Source: Polyangium sp. 6x1
GTDB taxonomy: Bacteria; Myxococcota_A; Polyangia; Polyangiales; Polyangiaceae
Length of the DNA: 64,000 nucleotides
Direction of reading: 5' to 3'
NCBI RefSeq assembly: GCF_029946515.1
Contig: NZ_JARZHH010000052.1
Coordinates: 20,782-84,781 of the forward strand
The position numbers and the translations under genes are program-made. Of this stretch, positions 28,244-35,819 are shown piece by piece. Within the stretch, counting starts at the first letter, position 1. The number at the start of each line of letters is the position of its first letter. Under the pieces are notes generated by a model. It saw nothing but the letters and a program-made list of their open reading frames with translations. It ran no database searches and was not told the DNA's origin.

Positions 28244-29728
28244 ATGGCTGCCGACGTGCCGAGCGAGACGACGCAGGGGGCGACCAAGGCGCCGAAGGCG
28301 CACGTGATGGTGGTCGACGACGAGCCGGCGCTGCGTCGCAGCCTGGCGCGCGTGCTGCTCGCCGAGGGCTTCGACGTGATGACGGCCGAGGACGGCGCCG
28401 CCGCGCTCACGCTGCTCTCGACGGCGCGCGCGGTCGACGTGGTGCTGCTCGACGTGATGATGCCCGGTCCGAGCGGCATGGAGGTGCTCGCGCGGATCAA
28501 GGAGCAACACCCCGAGGTCGAGGTCGTCATGATGACGGCGTTCGGCGACATCGACACGGCCGTCGCCGCGGTTCGGCAAGGCGCCTACAACTTCCTGACG
28601 AAGCCGTTCGGCCCCACGGAGACCGTGGCGCTCGCGCTCATGCAAGCCGCGGAGCACAAGCGCCTCGTCGATCGGACGCGCCTGCTCGAGCAGCGCCTCG
28701 TGGAGCACGAGCGGTTCGGCGAGCTGATCGGCCGTTCGTCGCGGATGCAGGAGGTCTACCGGATCGCGCTCGGCGCGGCGCCGACGACGTCGACGGTCTT
28801 GATCCTCGGGGAAAACGGGACCGGCAAGGAGCTCGTCGCGCGCGCGATCCATCAGCACAGCCTGCGGAGCGACAGGCCGCTGCGCGCGATCAACTGCGGC
28901 GCGATCCCCGAGACGCTCGTGGAGACCGAGCTCTTCGGCAGCATGCGCGGCGCGTTCACCGGCGCGCAAGATCGGCCGGGGCTCTTCGAGCTCGCCGACA
29001 AGGGGACGGTGTTCCTCGACGAGATCGGCGATCTGCCGCTGAGCGCGCAGGCGAAGCTCTTGCGCGCGCTCGCCGAGGGCGAGATCAAGCGCGTGGGCGC
29101 GACGGAGCCAAAGACGGTCGACGTGCGCGTGATCGCCGCGACGAACGTGGACCTGAAGGAGCGGATCGCGTCGGGGCGCTTCCGGGAGGATCTTTATTAC
29201 CGGCTCGCCGTGATCCCCGTGCATTTGCCGCCGCTCAGGCAGCGAAAAGAAGACATCCCGCTACTCGCGTACCATTTCCTGCACAAGTACGCGCGGCGGA
29301 GCGGCCGGGACATCAAGCGGATCGGGGTCGAAGCGCTCCGGCTCTTGCGCGAGCAGCCCTGGCCGGGGAACGTGCGGCAGCTCGAGAACGCGATCGAGCA
29401 CGCGGTGGTGATGACGCGCGGCGACTCGATCCTGCCCTCGGATCTACCCTTCGGGCGAGACGAGGCGCACGCGGGCGAAGACGGGGCGCCCGAGGAGACG
29501 CGGGCGTTCTGGAGCGATACGCTGTCGGAGCTGCCGTTCACGCAGGCGAAGGAGAAGGCGGCGATCGCGTTCGAGCGCGCCTACGTGGAGCGGCTGCTCA
29601 AGCGCACGAGCAACAACGTGAGCGAGGCGGCGCGGCAGGCGGGGATGGATCGCTCGAATTTCCGGCGGCTCATGAAAAAGGTCCGCGCAGCCTCGGACGA
29701 CGGCGCCGGCGAGGACGACGAGGGCTGA
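28244..29728 (+). CDS. NtrC-family sigma-54-dependent response regulator
   Basis: 494 residues from ATG 28244; TTG 28217 is an alternative. The receiver domain (about 19-135) has phosphoacceptor Asp70 in VVLLDVMMPG and Lys120. The central AAA+ domain (about 158-395) has Walker A GENGTGKE (189-196), the sigma-54 loop GAFTGA (236-241), Walker B TVFLDE and an R-finger region. A Fis-type helix-turn-helix ends the protein (NNVSEAARQAGMDRSNFRRLMKK). It should activate sigma-54 promoters after phosphorylation. No cognate kinase gene is adjacent, and TolC follows 34 bases downstream, possibly in the same transcript. Confidence 0.95.
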   Translation: MAADVPSETTQGATKAPKAHVMVVDDEPALRRSLARVLLAEGFDVMTAEDGAAALTLLSTARAVDVVLLDVMMPGPSGMEVLARIKEQHPEVEVVMMTAFGDIDTAVAAVRQGAYNFLTKPFGPTETVALALMQAAEHKRLVDRTRLLEQRLVEHERFGELIGRSSRMQEVYRIALGAAPTTSTVLILGENGTGKELVARAIHQHSLRSDRPLRAINCGAIPETLVETELFGSMRGAFTGAQDRPGLFELADKGTVFLDEIGDLPLSAQAKLLRALAEGEIKRVGATEPKTVDVRVIAATNVDLKERIASGRFREDLYYRLAVIPVHLPPLRQRKEDIPLLAYHFLHKYARRSGRDIKRIGVEALRLLREQPWPGNVRQLENAIEHAVVMTRGDSILPSDLPFGRDEAHAGEDGAPEETRAFWSDTLSELPFTQAKEKAAIAFERAYVERLLKRTSNNVSEAARQAGMDRSNFRRLMKKVRAASDDGAGEDDEG

Positions 29729-29762
29729 ACGCCGTGAACACGGTTGCAGCGAGCGGGCCCCT

Positions 29763-31145
29763 GTGAAAAAGACCGCGGACATGGCGCAGCGGTCGATCCG
29801 GCGATGGCTCCTCGGGGCGGCCCTTTCCCTGGGCCTCGCGGCCGTGCCAGCGCCCGCCGAGGCCGCGGACAAGGTCGTCTACGATCTGCGGCAGATCCTG
29901 GAGATCGCCGAGCGAAACCACCCGAACGTGCTCGCAGCCCGAGCGCGGCTCGCGCAGGTGCGGGCGCAGCTCGACGAGGCCCATCGCGCGCCGTTCAGCC
30001 AGTTCCGCATGAGCGGCGGTGTCGGCCTCGCGCCGACCGTGCTCGGCAACAACGTCTTCAGCCCAAACACGGACGTGTCGCTGACGAGCAGCCTCGGGCT
30101 CGCCTGGAGGGCCAGCGTCGATGGCGTCGTGCCGCTCTGGACCTTCGGCAAGATCACGAACCTGTGGGACGCGGCCGAGGCGAACGTCACGGTGAACAAG
30201 GCAAACGTCGAGAAGGAGCGCGACGCCGTGCGCCTCGACGTGCGCCGCGCCTACTTCGGCCTGCAGCTCGCGCGCGACGGGGCGCTGCTGCTCAAGGACG
30301 TGCGCGGCGCGATCGACAAGGCCGTCGGCAAGATGAAAGAGTCGATCGAGAACGACGAGGGCGATCCGATCGAGCTCTTCAAGCTGCAGACGTACACGGC
30401 CGAGCTCGAAGTGCGCGAAGCCGAGTCCGCGCGGTACATGACGGTGGCGCTCGCGGGGCTGCGGTTCTTCACGGGGATCAAGGATCTCGACATCCCCGAC
30501 GCGCCGCTGAAGCCGCCAAAGCACAAGCTCGGGCACGTGTCGCGGTACCTGACGGCAGCGCGGCTCTACCGGCCCGAGCTCGCGATGGCGCGGGCCGGGG
30601 TGCAAGCGCGGCGCGCGCAGGTCGAAGTGGCGCGGGCGCAGCTCTTCCCCGATATCGGGCTCGGCCTGAACGCAGGTTATGCGCGCGCGCCCGAGGTGGC
30701 GAACCAGATCAACCCGTTCGGCAGCGATACGGCAAACTTCTTCTGGTACGGCGCAGCCGTCGTGTTCCAGTGGAAGCTCGATTTCCTGCCGCAATCATCC
30801 CGCATCCAGTTCGCCGAGGCGCAGCTCGAAGAAATGCGCGCGACGGAAAAACTCGCGCTCGGCGGCGCCGGAGTCGAGGTAGAGACAGCCTACGCCGAGG
30901 TCATCGACTGGCAAAAGCGCGTGGACGCATACGCGAAGGCCGTGTCCTACGCCAAGAAGTGGCTGGTCACGGTGCAGCAGGGGATCGACGTGGGGACGCG
31001 CGAGGAGAAAGACGTCCTCGACCCAGCAAAAGCGTACGCGACAAACCGGTTCAGCCTGATGAACGCGACGATGGAGCTCGATCTCGCGATGAGCCGACTC
31101 GCAAAGGCCACCGGCTGGGATGTGATCGCGCCCGACGGGCTCTGA
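29763..31145 (+). CDS. TolC-family outer-membrane efflux protein
   Basis: 460 residues from GTG 29763, or 454 from ATG 29781. Signal peptide ends at AEAAD. Two copies of the long-helix/coiled-coil repeat of outer-membrane efflux proteins are visible: YDLRQILEIAERNHPNVLAARARL near residue 40 and the paired region YRPELAMARAGVQARRAQVEVARAQLFPDIGL near residue 275. Barrel-type strands lie between. It would form the outer-membrane channel of a type I secretion or RND efflux system, but no inner-membrane partner genes are next to it. The stop codon begins directly at the hairpin repeat locus at 31143. Confidence 0.9.
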   Translation: MKKTADMAQRSIRRWLLGAALSLGLAAVPAPAEAADKVVYDLRQILEIAERNHPNVLAARARLAQVRAQLDEAHRAPFSQFRMSGGVGLAPTVLGNNVFSPNTDVSLTSSLGLAWRASVDGVVPLWTFGKITNLWDAAEANVTVNKANVEKERDAVRLDVRRAYFGLQLARDGALLLKDVRGAIDKAVGKMKESIENDEGDPIELFKLQTYTAELEVREAESARYMTVALAGLRFFTGIKDLDIPDAPLKPPKHKLGHVSRYLTAARLYRPELAMARAGVQARRAQVEVARAQLFPDIGLGLNAGYARAPEVANQINPFGSDTANFFWYGAAVVFQWKLDFLPQSSRIQFAEAQLEEMRATEKLALGGAGVEVETAYAEVIDWQKRVDAYAKAVSYAKKWLVTVQQGIDVGTREEKDVLDPAKAYATNRFSLMNATMELDLAMSRLAKATGWDVIAPDGL

Positions 31146-31274
31146 GGGATAACGCCTCGCCGGGGTTTCACCCCGGGCCCGACCAGGGGTTGTCCACCCC
31201 TGGACCCGGACCAGGGCCAGCCCTGGACCCTTGGTGCATCGACCGCGATGCGGTCGATGCAAGGGGTCGTTATC
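31143..31274. repeat. mosaic hairpin element, locus A
   Basis: Fills the 124 bases between the TolC stop and the kinase stop. In order: CCGGGG-TTTCA-CCCCGG (31160), CCAGGGG/CCCCTGG (31183-31203), CCAGGG/CCCTGG (31211-31226), then GCATCGACCGC-GAT-GCGGTCGATGC (31236-31260). Flanks GATAACG (31148) and CGTTATC (31268) are inverted repeats. The last supplies the kinase TAA stop. Arms of the loci at 53.7 and 61.5 kb share the same order of hairpins. Confidence 0.85.
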
Positions 31275-33144
31275 GGACGACGATCCAGAGCAGGATGAGC
31301 AGGAGCGCGACGAGGCCGCTCGCGCTGCCCACCGCAATGGCGAGCTGCGTGCGCGGCGGGGCGTTTTGCCAGAAGTTCGCGAGCGCCGCGAGGCCACCAC
31401 CCGCAGGCTGCTGCGTGGGCGGACCAGGCCGCGCCATCCAAGCAGGAGGCGCGCCAGGGCCCATCGGCAAGGGGCCCGTCGTGCCAGGGATGTTCACCGC
31501 CGGCAAGTTGCTCTGCGAAGTCATGAGCTGCCCCGGCATGGGCGGCGGGCGGAACATGCCCGGCGGCATCCCAGGCTGCCCCCCCGGCCCCATCATGCCA
31601 GGAGGCGGCGCCGCATACACGCCAGACGCCGTCGGCGTAGGCGCACCGAAGCCGCCCGATCCGCCGGGGTTTGGAGCGCCAAACTGGCCCGGCGGCGGGA
31701 GGTTCTGCAGCTCGGGGAACTGGCTCGTGTCGAGCGGCGTCGTCTTCGAGTATTTGTTGCCAGGGCCGAACGCATTCCTCGCCGCCACGAGGTCGCCCGG
31801 CTTGACCGGCGCCGTCGGCGGGTCGTCGATGTTCTCCGACGGGATCGCGTACTGGCGCTGCCCGCGGCTCGGCTCGAGCATGCGCGTCTTCTCGCTGTCA
31901 GGCGCGCGCTCAGGGGGTTCGGGGGCATAGCGCCGCTCGCGGTGCGGAGCCCCCGACGATTCAGACAGCTCCGGTTTGACGTAGAACGTCGTGGGCGTGT
32001 CGCGCCGCTCGGCAGGCGCGTCGTCGTCAGCCGCATGCCCCGGGCTCGACGGCAGCGACGGCGTGAGCTCGTCGAGCGGCGGGACAGGGCCGTCGGGCAG
32101 CGGAAAAGCCTGCGTCGCCTCGCTGTTGTGAATCGGTCGAACCCCCGAGGGCGTCGGCGCGCCGCCATGGAAAGGCCCCGCATGCGAGGGGCGCGGCGGC
32201 TCGGGCGCGGACGCGCGCGGCGGCTCGTTCATCCACGCAGAGAGAGAACGATCGCCGAACGGCGCAAGCTCGCGGCAGAGCTCGAGCACGCTGCCTTGTC
32301 GATCGTCGCGGTCGGGCGCGAGCGCGCGCATGATCGCCTTGCACACGGGCTGCGGCAGGTCGGGCCGCAGCCGCGCGATGTCCGTCGGCGGGCCCGAGCA
32401 GAGCGCGAAGACGAGGTCGCCGATGGTGTCCGCGTCGTAGGGCTTGCGGCCCGTCAAGCACTCGTAGAGCACGACGCCGAGCGAGTAGAGATCGCTGCGT
32501 CCGTCGACGCCCGAGGGGTTCCGGAGCTGCTCGAGGCTCATGTAGTACGGCGTGCCGACCGTGGAGCCCGTGCGCGTGAGCGAGCCACCGGGGACAGGCG
32601 CGTCGCTGGCGATCTTGACGATGCCGAAGTCGAGGAGCTTGACGTCGTACACGCCAGGGCTCGGGCCCGGGCCGAGGTGAATGTTGTCGGGCTTCAGATC
32701 GCGGTGGACGATGCCCTGCGTGTGTGCCTCCGCGAGGCACTCGCCGACCTGCAGCGCGACGTTCACCGTGAGCTCGAGCGGGAGCTGCCCGGCGTCGTGC
32801 AAAAGCTCGCGAAGGCTCTGGCCGGCGAGCAGCTCCATCACGAGGTACGGGCCCTCGGTCGGGCTCATGCCCATGTCGACGATCTTCACCGCGCGCGGGC
32901 TCTTGAGCAGGCTCGTCGCTCGGGCTTCCTGCTCCAGGCGCTGGTACGTCGTCGGATCGAGCAGGGATTTCAGGGCCAGGCGCTGGCCCGTGCGGACGTG
33001 CTCGACCTCGTGCACGAGGCCGTTGCCGCCGCCTCCGATGAGCCGGAGGACGCGGTAGCGACCGTCCACGATGGTGCCCGGACGGAAGGCGGGGACGTCG
33101 GCCTGTACATCTGCCGGAGCTTGCTCGGGGCGAACGGGGGCCAT
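31270..33144 (-). CDS. Ser/Thr protein kinase with C-terminal transmembrane helix
   Basis: 624 residues. An intact kinase domain covers about residues 28-285: Gly-loop IGGGGNGLVHEV, Lys59 (LALK), HRDLKPDN at 147-154 and DFG at 172-174. Residues about 300-590 are a long low-complexity Pro/Gly/Ala region, followed by one helix (LAIAVGSASGLVALLLILLWIVV) and a single Arg. The kinase therefore faces the cytoplasm and is anchored by its tail, with almost nothing outside. Myxobacteria use many such Hanks-type kinases; no target is visible here. Its stop TAA is formed within the inverted flank of repeat locus A. Divergent from the CcmC gene. Confidence 0.93.
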   Translation of the reverse strand: MAPVRPEQAPADVQADVPAFRPGTIVDGRYRVLRLIGGGGNGLVHEVEHVRTGQRLALKSLLDPTTYQRLEQEARATSLLKSPRAVKIVDMGMSPTEGPYLVMELLAGQSLRELLHDAGQLPLELTVNVALQVGECLAEAHTQGIVHRDLKPDNIHLGPGPSPGVYDVKLLDFGIVKIASDAPVPGGSLTRTGSTVGTPYYMSLEQLRNPSGVDGRSDLYSLGVVLYECLTGRKPYDADTIGDLVFALCSGPPTDIARLRPDLPQPVCKAIMRALAPDRDDRQGSVLELCRELAPFGDRSLSAWMNEPPRASAPEPPRPSHAGPFHGGAPTPSGVRPIHNSEATQAFPLPDGPVPPLDELTPSLPSSPGHAADDDAPAERRDTPTTFYVKPELSESSGAPHRERRYAPEPPERAPDSEKTRMLEPSRGQRQYAIPSENIDDPPTAPVKPGDLVAARNAFGPGNKYSKTTPLDTSQFPELQNLPPPGQFGAPNPGGSGGFGAPTPTASGVYAAPPPGMMGPGGQPGMPPGMFRPPPMPGQLMTSQSNLPAVNIPGTTGPLPMGPGAPPAWMARPGPPTQQPAGGGLAALANFWQNAPPRTQLAIAVGSASGLVALLLILLWIVVR

Positions 33145-33274
33145 GGGGATCGCGGCTCGGACGGCGAGTCTAGATCAGCTCGTCGTCGAGGGATACTTTC
33201 CAGGAGGGGAACAGCGACGCTGCGGTGTGGGTCCTTGAACACCCGCGACCTTGGCACTACCGTGCCCGCTCACC

Positions 33275-34030
33275 ATGGCGACGAGCGAGGCTCTGACGGC
33301 CGGAACGAAAGTGGAAACGTCCGCCTCCCGCTCCCGGGGAGACGTTGGCTTCTACACGGTGCTCGCCCTCTGCGCCGCGGCGTTTCTGATCTCGATCCAC
33401 GTGATCTTCTTCAAGGCGCCCGTCGAGTCGACGATGGGCATCGTCCAGAAGATCTTCTACTTCCACGTGCCCATCGCGTACTCGATGTACGTCGGAGCCG
33501 CGGTGTGTTTCCTGGGTTCGGCGGGTTACCTCGCGCGCGGGACACGCGGCTGGGATGCGCTGGCGCGCGCGGGCGCGGAGTGCGCCGTGGCGATGGGCGT
33601 GCTCGTGCTCGTGACCGGAGCGCTCTGGGGCGCGAAGGCGTGGGGCGTGTACTGGACCTGGGATCCGCGGCTCACGACGGCGCTGCTCTCGGTGCTGATT
33701 TACGTGGCGTACGTGGTGCTGCGGGCGTTCGCGGGCGACGGGGATTCGGAGCGGAAGTTCGCGGCGGCGCTCGGGGTGCTCGGCGCGGCAAACCTGCCGA
33801 TCATCCACTACTCGGTGCAGAAGTGGGGCGGCAACCACCCGAAGGTGATCACGTCGGGCGGCGGCGGGCTCAAGCATCCGGACATGAAGCTCGCGCTCAT
33901 GCTCGGCTTCTTGACGTTCACGTTGCTCGCGGTGGTGTTGATCTGGACGCGCGTGCGGATCGAGCTCGCGGCAGCGCGGCTCGGCGAGGCCGAGGAAGAG
34001 GCGCTCGAGCTCGGCGTGGGCGAGGAGTAG
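33275..34030 (+). CDS. ccmC: CcmC/CcsA-family heme handling protein
   Basis: 251 residues with six predicted transmembrane helices. The tryptophan-rich heme motif WGVYWTWDPRLT lies between helices, and conserved His occur in FYFHVPIAYSMY and IHYSVQKW. CcmC passes heme to CcmE in system I cytochrome c maturation. The start at 33275 (MATSEAL) was chosen over 33251 because the extra residues look random. A small CcmD-like gene begins four bases after its stop and another small membrane gene follows. Other ccm genes are absent from the window, so they must be elsewhere. A CcsA-like role in the alternate system cannot be ruled out. Confidence 0.85.
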   Translation: MATSEALTAGTKVETSASRSRGDVGFYTVLALCAAAFLISIHVIFFKAPVESTMGIVQKIFYFHVPIAYSMYVGAAVCFLGSAGYLARGTRGWDALARAGAECAVAMGVLVLVTGALWGAKAWGVYWTWDPRLTTALLSVLIYVAYVVLRAFAGDGDSERKFAAALGVLGAANLPIIHYSVQKWGGNHPKVITSGGGGLKHPDMKLALMLGFLTFTLLAVVLIWTRVRIELAAARLGEAEEEALELGVGEE

Positions 34031-34033
34031 ACG

Positions 34034-34300
34034 ATGTCGGCGAACCAAGCAGCACAGCAAACGCCCGGCGCGGCGGGGCAGGGGACGGCCGACGATCGCG
34101 GGACGACGTTCCGCGCGGTCGAGGGCGGCAATCAGATGCAGAGCGGCGAGAAGCTGCTCGTCGAGGCGTACGCGTTCATCTGGATCGTGGTGCTCGTGTT
34201 CGTCGCGTCGATGTTCCGGCGGCAAAGGCGGCTCGATCGGCGCATCGACACGCTGGAGACCGCGCTCCAGAAGGCGCGCGCGAAGAGCGCGGGGGAGTGA
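34034..34300 (+). CDS. CcmD-like small membrane protein
   Basis: 88 residues. A polar N-terminus of about 40 residues leads to one transmembrane helix (AYAFIWIVVLVFVASMF) and a charged helix (RRQRRLDRRIDTLETALQKARAKS). Single helix plus basic amphipathic tail is the layout of the alternative CcmD family, which helps CcmC release heme-loaded CcmE. It sits four bases after ccmC. The assignment rests on position and topology more than on sequence, so a different accessory function is possible. Confidence 0.7.
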   Translation: MSANQAAQQTPGAAGQGTADDRGTTFRAVEGGNQMQSGEKLLVEAYAFIWIVVLVFVASMFRRQRRLDRRIDTLETALQKARAKSAGE

Positions 34301-34301
34301 C

Positions 34302-34445
34302 GTGCCCGACTTCGGTCAGATCACGCCTCAGCACGTGATCTACATCCCGAGCGTCCTTCTCCTCGGGCTCGTCGTCGGATACACCCTGGGCGCGCGCGCC
34401 GTGCGCGCGGAGCTCGAGAAGCGCAAGCGCAGGATGAAGGAGTAG
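34302..34445 (+). CDS. 47-residue single-helix membrane protein
   Basis: Begins at GTG 34302, two bases after the preceding stop. The product is MPDFGQITPQHVIYIPSV, a hydrophobic helix (SVLLLGLVVGYTLGA) and a strongly basic tail ending in KRKRRMKE. GGGGGAG lies upstream across the previous stop. The next gene starts seven bases after its stop with GGAG between, so it is inside a tight operon with ccmC, the CcmD-like gene and the acyl-CoA dehydrogenase. Topology mirrors the CcmD-like protein, so it may be a second heme-export accessory. It is too short for family assignment. Confidence 0.7.
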   Translation: MPDFGQITPQHVIYIPSVLLLGLVVGYTLGARAVRAELEKRKRRMKE

Positions 34446-34451
34446 GAGCCC

Positions 34452-35594
34452 GTGGTCGATTTCTCGCTGTCCGAAGAGCACAAGGGTCTCATCGAGACCG
34501 CCCGCCGGTTCACGAAGGAGCGGATCATCCCGATCGCGGCCGCGTGTGATCACGAGTCGCGCTTCCCGATGGAGGTCTTCAAAGAGGCGTGGGAGATCGG
34601 CCTCGTGAACCCGACGGTCCCGGCCGCGTACGGCGGCTCGGACATGGGCGAGCTCGAGAACGCGATCATCACGGAAGAGCTCGCGTACGGGTGTACGGGG
34701 ATCCAGACGAGCCTGCTCGCGAACGGCCTCGCGCTCACGCCGATCAAGCTCGGCGGGAACGAGGAGCAGAAGAAGAAGTACCTCGGCATGCTGACGAGCG
34801 AGCCGGTGATGGCGAGCTACGCGACGAGCGAGCCTGACGCGGGCAGCGACGTGGCCGGCATCAAGACGCGCTTCGCGCAGCACGGGGACGACTTCGTGCT
34901 GAACGGGCAGAAGTGCTGGATCACGAACGCGAGCTACGCGCGGTTCTACGTGATCTTCGCGACGAAGAACCCCGAACTCCGGCACAAGGGCATCGCGGCG
35001 TTCATCGTGGATCGCGACACGCCCGGGCTCCGCGTGGGCAAGAAGGAGGACAAACTCGGGCAGCGCGCGAGCGACACGGCGCAGATCTTCCTCGAGGACG
35101 TGGTCGTGCCGAAGGCGAACTTGCTCGCGCCCGAGGGCAAGGGCTTCAAGCTCGCGATGGAGACGTTCAACCAGACGCGCCCCGACATCGGCGCGGGCGC
35201 GACGGGCCTGATGCGTCGCTGCCTCGACGAGTGCGTCGCGTACGCGAAGGAGCGCAAGACGTTCGGCACGCCGATCGCGAACCACCAGCTCGTGCAGTGG
35301 ATGATCGCGGAGATGGCCATCCGCGTGGAGGCGACGCGGCTGCTCTACCAGAAGGCCGCGTGGAACCTCGATCACGGCGTGCGCGATCCGATCGTGTCGA
35401 GCTTCGCGAAGGCCTACGGCGCCGACAGCGCGATGCTGACGGCCGTCGACGCGGTGCAGGTCTTCGGCGGCAACGGCTACGTGAAGGAATACCCCGTCGA
35501 GAAGCTCATGCGCGACGCGAAGGTCCTCCAGATCTACGAGGGGACGAGCCAGATCCAGCGCATCGTGATCGCCAAGCAGCTCTTCGGGGGCTAG
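34452..35594 (+). CDS. acyl-CoA dehydrogenase
   Basis: 380 residues of the FAD-dependent acyl-CoA dehydrogenase family, which oxidises acyl-CoA at C2-C3 in beta-oxidation. The GTG start has GGAG four bases upstream. Visible motifs are EPDAGSDVAGIKTRF (FAD/substrate), CWITNASYARFYVIF, QVFGGNGYVKEYPVE and the C-terminal IYEGTSQIQ, where Glu363 is in the position of the catalytic base of medium-chain enzymes. Chain-length preference cannot be told. It is the last gene of a tight cluster with the cytochrome c maturation genes, which is unusual. Its TAG stop is inside a 128-bp palindromic repeat. Confidence 0.93.
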   Translation: MVDFSLSEEHKGLIETARRFTKERIIPIAAACDHESRFPMEVFKEAWEIGLVNPTVPAAYGGSDMGELENAIITEELAYGCTGIQTSLLANGLALTPIKLGGNEEQKKKYLGMLTSEPVMASYATSEPDAGSDVAGIKTRFAQHGDDFVLNGQKCWITNASYARFYVIFATKNPELRHKGIAAFIVDRDTPGLRVGKKEDKLGQRASDTAQIFLEDVVVPKANLLAPEGKGFKLAMETFNQTRPDIGAGATGLMRRCLDECVAYAKERKTFGTPIANHQLVQWMIAEMAIRVEATRLLYQKAAWNLDHGVRDPIVSSFAKAYGADSAMLTAVDAVQVFGGNGYVKEYPVEKLMRDAKVLQIYEGTSQIQRIVIAKQLFGG

Positions 35595-35718
35595 CAGGCT
35601 GTCGATAAGCTTGCTGCGCGCCCTGGATCGTCGGTCGTCGTCCTCGGAATACGCCTGTATTCCTGCGTCCTCCTCCCTAGCTCCAGGGCGCTCGCGGCGC
35701 TTCTCAACAGCCTGCTAG
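35591..35718. repeat. 128-bp palindromic element with 12-bp perfect terminal inverted repeats
   Basis: Left end CTAGCAGGCTGT (35591) and right end ACAGCCTGCTAG (35707) are exact inverse. Inside, GCGCCCTGGA (35618) pairs with TCCAGGGCGC (35682), and the centre has GGAATAC-GCCT-GTATTCC (35646-35663). The left TAG is the stop codon of the acyl-CoA dehydrogenase. I recall similar CAGCCTGCTAG-ending intergenic palindromes in other proteobacteria, but this is unverified. No coding capacity is seen. Confidence 0.85.
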
Positions 35719-35819
35719 GCTTCCTCCCGCCTTTTCTGAAGCCCCCTCTACACGCGCGCGCCGACCGTTGATATCAACGGGGGCTAAGCGAAATTTCCTT
35801 TCGCAGGAGGAATGGCTTC

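Noticed and set aside
31143..31274. CRISPR-like array in the palindromic repeats
   Set aside because: No regular spacing, no unique spacers of constant length and no cas genes. Hairpin arms, not repeats and spacers, explain the pattern.
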